Source: Streptomyces diastatochromogenes (lineage in GTDB: Bacteria > Actinomycetota > Actinomycetes > Streptomycetales > Streptomycetaceae). Taken from it: DNA of 64,000 nt. The DNA lies in assembly GCF_002242805.1 (NCBI RefSeq), contig NZ_MCGQ01000049.1:1-64000 (forward strand), read 5' to 3'. Shown piece by piece: positions 58,989 to 64,000 of the stretch; within the stretch, counting starts at the first letter, position 1, and every line of letters starts with the position of its first letter. The notes below the pieces were generated by a model. The model saw only the letters and a list, made by a program, of their open reading frames with translations, ran no database searches and was not told the DNA's origin. The translations under genes were made by a program, and so were the position numbers.

Positions 58989-59870
58989 ATGAGCCATGTC
59001 GAGGACGAGCTGAACAGTCAGCCCGAGTGCTGGATACGGGCGGCCGAGGAGGCGGGGCGGCACGGCGACGCGCTGCCGGGTGCGGGGGAGCGGGTCGCGA
59101 TCGTCGGGTGCGGGACGTCGTACTTCATGGCGCAGGCGGTGGCCGCGCTGCGGGAGGCCGCGGGGCTGGGGGAGACGGACGCGTTCGCCGCCTCCGAGTT
59201 CCCGCGCGGGCGGTCGTACGACCGGGTCGTCGCCCTCACCCGCTCCGGCACCACCACCGAAGTGCTGGACCTGCTCGGGCAGTTGAGGGGGGCCACGCGG
59301 ACGACGGCCCTCACCGCCGACCCCGCCACTCCCGTGATGACGGCCGCCGACGACCTCGTCGTGCTGGACTTCGCCGACGAGCGCTCCGTCGTCCAGACCC
59401 GGTTCGCGACCACCGCCGTCACCCTCCTGCGCGCCCACCTCGGCCTGCACACCGACGCCGTCGTCGCCGACGCCCGCACGGCCCTCGTATCTCCTCTGCC
59501 CGAAGGGCTCGTGGACTGCACCCAGTTCAGCTTTCTGGGCCGCGGCTGGACCGTCGGTCTCGCGAGCGAGGCCGGCCTGAAGATGCGGGAGGCCTCGCTG
59601 TCCTGGACCGAGGCCTACCCGGCGATGGAGTACCGGCACGGGCCGATCAGTGTCACCACCGAGGGCACGGCGACCTGGATGCTCGGCGAAGCGCCCCCCG
59701 GACTCGGCGAACAGGTGCGCACCACGGGCGCCCGGTGGGTCGAGGGCACGCTCGACCCGCTCGCCGAACTCGTCCGCGTCCAGCGCCTCGCGGTCGCCGT
59801 CGCCGCCCACCGCGGCCTCGACCCCGACCGGCCGCGACACCTCACCCGCTCGGTGATCCTCGCCGACTGA
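58989..59870 (+). CDS. SIS-domain sugar isomerase/deaminase-like protein (AgaS/GlmS-C type)
   Basis: The 293-aa protein has two SIS domains: VAIVGCGTSYFMAQAVAALR and LTRSGTTTEVLDLL in the first, FLGRGWTVGLASEAGLKMRE and YRHGPISVTTEGT in the second. This is the pattern of amino-sugar phosphate isomerases and deaminases. ATG 58989 follows GGAGGGTGTGGC. It is followed by the aldolase gene 25 bp later and divergent from DeoR. Confidence 0.88.
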   Translation: MSHVEDELNSQPECWIRAAEEAGRHGDALPGAGERVAIVGCGTSYFMAQAVAALREAAGLGETDAFAASEFPRGRSYDRVVALTRSGTTTEVLDLLGQLRGATRTTALTADPATPVMTAADDLVVLDFADERSVVQTRFATTAVTLLRAHLGLHTDAVVADARTALVSPLPEGLVDCTQFSFLGRGWTVGLASEAGLKMREASLSWTEAYPAMEYRHGPISVTTEGTATWMLGEAPPGLGEQVRTTGARWVEGTLDPLAELVRVQRLAVAVAAHRGLDPDRPRHLTRSVILAD

Positions 59871-59895
59871 CCGCACCCCGGAAGGGAGCCAAGCC

Positions 59896-60768
59896 GTGCC
59901 CCTCGCGACCACCGGCGAGCTGGTCAGCCGCGCCGCCGAAGCCCGCTCCGCCGTCGCCGCCTTCAACATCATCACCCTGGAACACGTCGAGGCCGTCATA
60001 GCCGGCGCCGAGTCCACCGGCGCACCCGTGGTCCTCCAGGTCAGCGAGAACGCCGTCAAATTCCGCTACGGACGGCTCCTGCCGCTCGCCCGCGCGGCCG
60101 TCGCCGCCGCCGAACGCGCGGACGTACCTGTCGCGTTGCACCTCGACCATGTGCAGAGCGACGACCTGCTGCGCCAGGCGCACGGCGCCGGGTTCAGCTC
60201 GGTGATGTACGACGCCGCCCGCCTGCCCTACGCCCAGAACCTGGCCGCGACCCGGGCCGCCGCCGACTGGGCGCACGCCCAAGGGCTGTGGATCGAGGCG
60301 GAGTTGGGGCAGGTCGGCGGCAAGGACGGCCGGCCCGCGCTGGACCCCCACGCACCCGGTGCGCGCACCGATCCCGACCAGGCGCGCGACTTCGTCGCCC
60401 GCGCCGAGGTCGACGCCCTCGCCGTGGCCATCGGCAGCGTGCACGCCATGACCACCCGCTCCGCCGCCCTCGACCACGGACTGCTCAAGCGGCTGTCCGC
60501 CGCGCTGACCGTCCCGCTGGTCCTGCACGGGTCCTCCGGCGTGCCGGACGACGGCCTGGTCGCCGCCGTCGCGGGCGGCATCGCCAAGGTCAACGTCGGC
60601 ACCGCCCTGAACGCGGCCATGACCAGCGCCATCCGGGACTTCCTCGCCGCCCACCCGGAGGCCGTCGACTCACGCAAGTACCTCAGCGTGGGCAGGGAGG
60701 CGATGGCCCGGGAGGTCGCGCGCATCATCGGCGTCCTGGGCCGAGAGCCCGGTGCTAGCCCCGCTTGA
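59896..60768 (+). CDS. Class II fructose/tagatose-bisphosphate aldolase
   Basis: The 290-aa protein is a class II aldolase: AAFNIITLEHVEAVIAGAES, VALHLDHVQSDDLLRQA (metal His and catalytic Asp), WIEAELGQVGG, and LVLHGSSGVPDDGLVAAVAG with metal His. It is closest to the GatY/KbaY tagatose-bisphosphate type, which fits the SIS and DeoR partners in an amino-sugar or galactitol pathway. Its 3' end overlaps the convergent methyltransferase gene by 14 bp. Confidence 0.9.
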   Translation: MPLATTGELVSRAAEARSAVAAFNIITLEHVEAVIAGAESTGAPVVLQVSENAVKFRYGRLLPLARAAVAAAERADVPVALHLDHVQSDDLLRQAHGAGFSSVMYDAARLPYAQNLAATRAAADWAHAQGLWIEAELGQVGGKDGRPALDPHAPGARTDPDQARDFVARAEVDALAVAIGSVHAMTTRSAALDHGLLKRLSAALTVPLVLHGSSGVPDDGLVAAVAGGIAKVNVGTALNAAMTSAIRDFLAAHPEAVDSRKYLSVGREAMAREVARIIGVLGREPGASPA

Positions 60769-61900
60769 CGGCCTTCAGCACCACGAACTTCGGGTCGCTC
60801 GCGACCAGCCGGCTGTTCCCGAACAGCCGCTTCAGCTTGACGTGGTACCCCAGGTGCCGGTTGCCGATCACCCACAGCTCGCCGCCGGGGCGCAGCGCAC
60901 GCTTCGCCCCGGCGAACATCCGCCACGCCGTCGCGTCGGTCGTCGCCTGGTGGGCGTGGAACGGCGGGTTGTTCAGGACGAGGTCCACACTGCCGGGCGC
61001 CACCCCGGCCAGCCCGTCCCCGACCCGGAACTCGGCGTGCCCGGGCACCCCGTTGGCCTTGTACGTCGCCTCCGCCGAGGCCACGGCCTGGAACGACTCG
61101 TCCACGAACAGCACTTCGGCCTGCGGATCGGCCAGCGCCACCGCCGTACCGACGACGCCGTTGCCGCAGCCGAGGTCCACCACCCGCCCGCCGCCCGTGG
61201 CCGGCAGATGCTGGAGGAAGAACCGGGTGCCGATGTCCAGCCGGTCGGCACAGAAGACGCCCGCGTGGTTGACGACCGCGCGCCCGGAGACCGTGCCGAT
61301 GTCCTCCGGCAGGTCGTAGCCGTACGGCCACGGGTTCGCGGGCCGCTCCAGGGCCGGGTCCGGGGTGCAGAAGATCAGCCGGGCCTTCTGCCGGGCCAGC
61401 GAGGTCCGGGTCGGCCCGAGGATCCGCTCGAACAGCTGCAGCGTGGAGGTGTGGATCTCCTTCACCATCCCGGTGCCGACGACCACCGTGTCCGCGTGCA
61501 CGGCGGGAGCGAGCCGCAGCAACTGGTCCTCCAGCAGCGCCAGGCTCTTCGGCACGCGCACCAGCAGCACGTCCACCCGCTCCGGCGGCGGGTCCTGGGT
61601 GGTGAGCAGGCTCACGGCACCGGGCTCGACGCCGGCCCGCGCCAGGTTCGCCCGGGTCGCCTCCTGGCTCAGGAAGGAGTCGGTGATCTGCGTCGGCCGG
61701 TGCCGCGCGAGCGCCGTCACGAGGGCGCCCCAGCGGTCGCCGACCACCACGACCGCGCCCGAGAGCGGCACCCCCTCCTCGGCCAGATGCCGCAGCAGGT
61801 ACGCGTCGGAGGCGTCCCAGGCACGCAGCGGGTCGCGGGGATCCTCGGGGAAGCGGGACAGCTCGAACTCGCCCCACGGAGTCGTCATACGGTCGTTCAT
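60755..61900 (-). CDS. rRNA guanine-N2 methyltransferase, RlmG/RsmC-like
   Basis: The 381-aa protein has a degenerate N-terminal methyltransferase half and a C-terminal active half with VVDLGCGNGVVGTAVALADP (SAM loop) and LVLNNPPFHAHQATTDA. The N-P-P-F motif marks base-amine methylation. RlmG methylates 23S rRNA G1835, RsmC 16S rRNA G1207; either could be right. It is divergent from the AlkB-like gene. Confidence 0.88.
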   Translation of the reverse strand: MNDRMTTPWGEFELSRFPEDPRDPLRAWDASDAYLLRHLAEEGVPLSGAVVVVGDRWGALVTALARHRPTQITDSFLSQEATRANLARAGVEPGAVSLLTTQDPPPERVDVLLVRVPKSLALLEDQLLRLAPAVHADTVVVGTGMVKEIHTSTLQLFERILGPTRTSLARQKARLIFCTPDPALERPANPWPYGYDLPEDIGTVSGRAVVNHAGVFCADRLDIGTRFFLQHLPATGGGRVVDLGCGNGVVGTAVALADPQAEVLFVDESFQAVASAEATYKANGVPGHAEFRVGDGLAGVAPGSVDLVLNNPPFHAHQATTDATAWRMFAGAKRALRPGGELWVIGNRHLGYHVKLKRLFGNSRLVASDPKFVVLKAVKRG

Positions 61901-61966
61901 CGCCCCCCAGGCTAGCCGAGCCGCAGCTCAGGCCCGGTCGGACGGCGCTCGGGCAGGATGGAGCGC

Positions 61967-62689
61967 ATGGACGTGGAATTGTTTCCGCGGGAGCGGGCCG
62001 AGGTCGCACCGGGCGCCGTGCACGTCCCGCACTGGCTGCCCGCCGAGCGGCAGCGCGCGCTCCTGGCCGCCTGCCGTGACTGGGCGCGCCCCCCTGCCGG
62101 GCTGCGCACGGTCCACACGCCCGGCGGCGGCACGATGACCGCCCGGCAGGTCTGCCTGGGCTGGCACTGGGGTCCCGTACGCCGGTGCCCGAACTGCGGT
62201 CGAGCCGTACGGGACAATCCCGGGTGCCCTGGCCGGCACTGGTACCCGTACGCCTACGGCCGCACGGTCGTCGACGGCGACGGCGCCCCCGTGAAGCCCT
62301 TCCCGGCCTGGCTCGGCGAGATGGCCCGCGCCGCCGTGGCCGACGCGCTCGGCCCGGAAGCGGTACCGGCGGACCCGTACGACATCGCGCTGATCAACTT
62401 CTACGACGGCGACGCCCGCATGGGCATGCACCGCGACGCCGACGAGAAGTCGGACGCTCCGGTGGTGTCGCTGAGCCTCGGCGACACCTGCGTCTTCCGC
62501 TTCGGCAATACGGAGACCCGTAAGAAGCCGTACACCGATGTGGAACTGCGCAGCGGCGACCTGTTCGTCTTCGGCGGGCCCTCCCGGCTCGCCCACCACG
62601 GCGTGCCCCGCGTGCACCCCGGTACGGGGCCGCCGGAGCTGGGTCTCGCCGGGCGGCTGAACATCACCCTGAGGGTGAGCGGGCTGTAG
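61967..62689 (+). CDS. AlkB-like Fe(II)/2-oxoglutarate dioxygenase with an inserted Cys-containing loop
   Basis: The 240-aa protein has MGMHRDADEKSDAPVVSLSL (iron ligands H155, D157), SRLAHHGVPRV (third His) and RLNITLR (2-oxoglutarate Arg), as in AlkB enzymes that oxidatively remove alkyl groups from DNA/RNA bases. Between CLGWHW and YPYAYGRTVVDGDG there is an extra 24-residue segment (69-92) with Cys 74, 77 and 87 (CPNCGRAVRDNPGC). It is flanked by similar DNA on both sides, suggesting a tandem duplication. ATG 61967 is preferred; ATG 61958 is possible. Confidence 0.85.
   Translation: MDVELFPRERAEVAPGAVHVPHWLPAERQRALLAACRDWARPPAGLRTVHTPGGGTMTARQVCLGWHWGPVRRCPNCGRAVRDNPGCPGRHWYPYAYGRTVVDGDGAPVKPFPAWLGEMARAAVADALGPEAVPADPYDIALINFYDGDARMGMHRDADEKSDAPVVSLSLGDTCVFRFGNTETRKKPYTDVELRSGDLFVFGGPSRLAHHGVPRVHPGTGPPELGLAGRLNITLRVSGL
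62163..62254. repeat. Direct repeats flanking the AlkB insertion
   Basis: GGCACTGG-GGT-CCCGTACGCC (62163-62183) and GGCACTGG-TA-CCCGTACGCC (62235-62254) differ by a short indel and lie about 72 bp apart. The 72-bp unit is in frame. The second copy encodes the expected HWYPYAYG; the first encodes HWGPVRR. Confidence 0.8.
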
Positions 62690-62737
62690 ATCGCGGGACC
62701 GGCCACGACAGCTGCGGATCATGGGAGACTCACCCTC

Positions 62738-63985
62738 ATGAGCGGCACGGCGGACCCCCGGAAGGCGGGGGAAGGGACCACCTCGAGGGCGCGGCTGGAC
62801 CGGGGGCGCGGTGCGCTCGGACCCGCGCTGGAGCTGGTGCACACGGGGCGGGCGCCGACCCGGGCCGTGCTCACCGCCGAACTCGGGGTCACCCGGGCGA
62901 CGGCGGGGGCGGTGGCCGCCGAGCTGGAGGCGCTCGGGCTGATCCGGGTCGACGCCCGGCCGGGCGCGGCGGCCGGCTCCCAGGGGCGCCCCTCGCACCG
63001 GCTGGAGGTCGCCGAGGACGGCCCGGTCGCGCTGGCCGCGCAGGTCCATGCCGACGGGTTCCGGGCCGCGCTGGTCGGCCTCGGCGGGCGGATCGTGGCG
63101 ACCGCGCCCGGCTGCGAGACCGTCGACGCCGACCCGGCGAAGGTGCTGGGCTCTGTGGTGGAGGCCGGCGCCGAACTCCTCCGTACGACGGGCCGCCGCT
63201 GCGTCGGCGCCGGACTGGCCGTCCCCTCCGCCGTCGCCGAACCCGACGGCCTGGCCCTCAACCCCCTCCACCTGGCCTGGCCGGTGGGGGCACCGGTCCG
63301 CCGGATCTTCGCCGAGTGCGTCCGCGCCGCGGGCATCACCGGCCCCGCCTTCGCGGGCAACGACGTCAACCTCGCGGCGCTCGCCGAACACCGTCACGGT
63401 GCGGGCCGGGGCGCGCGGGACCTGCTGTGCGTGGCCACCGGACACCGGGGCGTCGGCGGGGCCCTGGTCCTCGACGGCCGCCTCCACACGGGCAGTTCGG
63501 GCCTGGCCCTGGAGGTCGGCCACCTCACCGTCAACCCGGAGGGCCGCCCTTGCCACTGCGGCAGCCGGGGCTGTCTGGACGTCGAGGCGGACCCGCTGGC
63601 CCTTCTCATCGAGGCGGGCCGCGACCCGGGCCCCGAGGTCTCCCTGCTCCAGCAGGCCAACGACCTGCTCCGCACCCAGTACGCCGACCCGGCCGTCCGC
63701 ACCGCCGCCGAGGCCCTGATCGACCGCCTCGGCCTGGGCCTCGCCGGCCTGGTCAACATCCTCAACCCCGACCGCATCATCCTCGGCGGCCTGCACCGCA
63801 CCCTCCTCGACGCCGACCCCGAACGCCTGCGCGCGGTCGTCGCCGACCGCAGCCTGTGGGGTCAGAGCGGCGGCGTCCCCATCCTGCCCTGCACCCTGGA
63901 CCACAACAGCCTGGTCGGCGCGGCGGAGTTGGCCTGGCAGCCGGTGCTGGACGATCCGCTGGGGGCGCTGGTCGAGGTCGCGTAG
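62738..63985 (+). CDS. ROK-family transcriptional repressor (NagC/XylR-like)
   Basis: The 415-aa protein has an N-terminal winged HTH (RAVLTAELGVTRATAGAVAA) and a ROK kinase-fold domain with LEVGHLTVNPEGRPCHCGSR and GCLD (zinc cluster CHCGSRGC), plus GPAFAGNDVNLAALAEH. Unlike the ROK protein at 21163 it has the DNA-binding arm and the ATP loop is not kept, so it is a regulator rather than a kinase. The sugar ligand and target genes are unknown. It ends 15 bp before the window edge. Confidence 0.92.
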   Translation: MSGTADPRKAGEGTTSRARLDRGRGALGPALELVHTGRAPTRAVLTAELGVTRATAGAVAAELEALGLIRVDARPGAAAGSQGRPSHRLEVAEDGPVALAAQVHADGFRAALVGLGGRIVATAPGCETVDADPAKVLGSVVEAGAELLRTTGRRCVGAGLAVPSAVAEPDGLALNPLHLAWPVGAPVRRIFAECVRAAGITGPAFAGNDVNLAALAEHRHGAGRGARDLLCVATGHRGVGGALVLDGRLHTGSSGLALEVGHLTVNPEGRPCHCGSRGCLDVEADPLALLIEAGRDPGPEVSLLQQANDLLRTQYADPAVRTAAEALIDRLGLGLAGLVNILNPDRIILGGLHRTLLDADPERLRAVVADRSLWGQSGGVPILPCTLDHNSLVGAAELAWQPVLDDPLGALVEVA

Positions 63986-64000
63986 GGGACCCCGCGCAGC

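Noticed and set aside
61928..63904. 658-aa minus-strand frame at the right end
   Set aside because: It is antisense to both the AlkB-like and the ROK genes, and its composition is typical of a high-GC shadow frame.
1..64000. tRNA, rRNA, insertion sequences, prophage or biosynthetic gene cluster
   Set aside because: I looked for cloverleaf tails, transposase motifs, terminal repeats and PKS/NRPS motifs and found none that I can support.

Overview
The window is high-GC actinobacterial chromosome, almost certainly Streptomyces. The reasons are the very strong GC third-position bias, frequent GTG starts, mycothiol- and F420-type enzymes, a HelR-type RNA polymerase rescue ATPase with a rifamycin-associated element, and many small families (DUF4395, DUF6191, DUF6421, DUF6986-like, luciferase-domain) typical of that genus. 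I see no rRNA, tRNA, CRISPR array, insertion sequence, prophage or antibiotic gene cluster. Gene density is high and most genes are core-like or mildly accessory.

Layout. 1-5 kb: a MarR regulator whose N-terminus is built of 66-bp repeats, then small enzymes (two VOC proteins, a methyltransferase, a GNAT, a glycerophosphodiesterase). 5.5-10.2 kb: a co-directional block of a DUF6421-like protein, an SDR and a threonine aldolase with overlapping stops and starts, followed by a transglutaminase-like protein and a B3/B4 protein. 10-15 kb: an acyltransferase, a divergent DUF4395/thioredoxin pair, a flavin reductase preceded by a tiny Cys-rich leader peptide, and the electron-transfer flavoprotein genes etfB-etfA. 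15-19 kb: an exported endonuclease/phosphatase, an HpcH/HpaI-type aldolase with an IclR/AllR-like operator, and a secreted metzincin protease. 19-24 kb: a LacI regulator, ROK kinase and secreted alpha-galactosidase.

27-33 kb holds a complete five-gene peptide/nickel-type ABC importer. 33-37 kb holds a kinase-like protein, an MBL hydrolase, an M20 dipeptidase and a geranylgeranyl-reductase-type flavoprotein. 37.5-40.7 kb holds two copies of the same design, a redox enzyme divergent from a TetR regulator with operators in between. 40.7-45 kb holds a NarL-type two-component system with an 18-bp palindrome upstream and an MFS exporter/MarR pair with a dense operator. 45-48 kb has an orphan sugar-binding lipoprotein divergent from a LacI regulator. 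48-51.6 kb has a large membrane M48 protease with an uncharacterised partner.

52-57.4 kb is the most interesting part: helR with a 20-bp RAE motif, flanked by two DUF899 genes and a decayed ECF sigma-factor gene. 58-60.8 kb is an amino-sugar type module (DeoR, SIS-domain protein, class II aldolase). The window ends with an RlmG-like methyltransferase, an AlkB-like dioxygenase carrying a Cys-containing insertion, and a ROK-family repressor.

Many genes lie next to a divergent regulator with visible inverted or direct repeats between them. The regulatory DNA (leader peptide, RAE, TetR, MarR, LacI, DeoR and IclR-like sites) is therefore the most informative part of the window. All family calls come from reading motifs by eye; no database search was possible.
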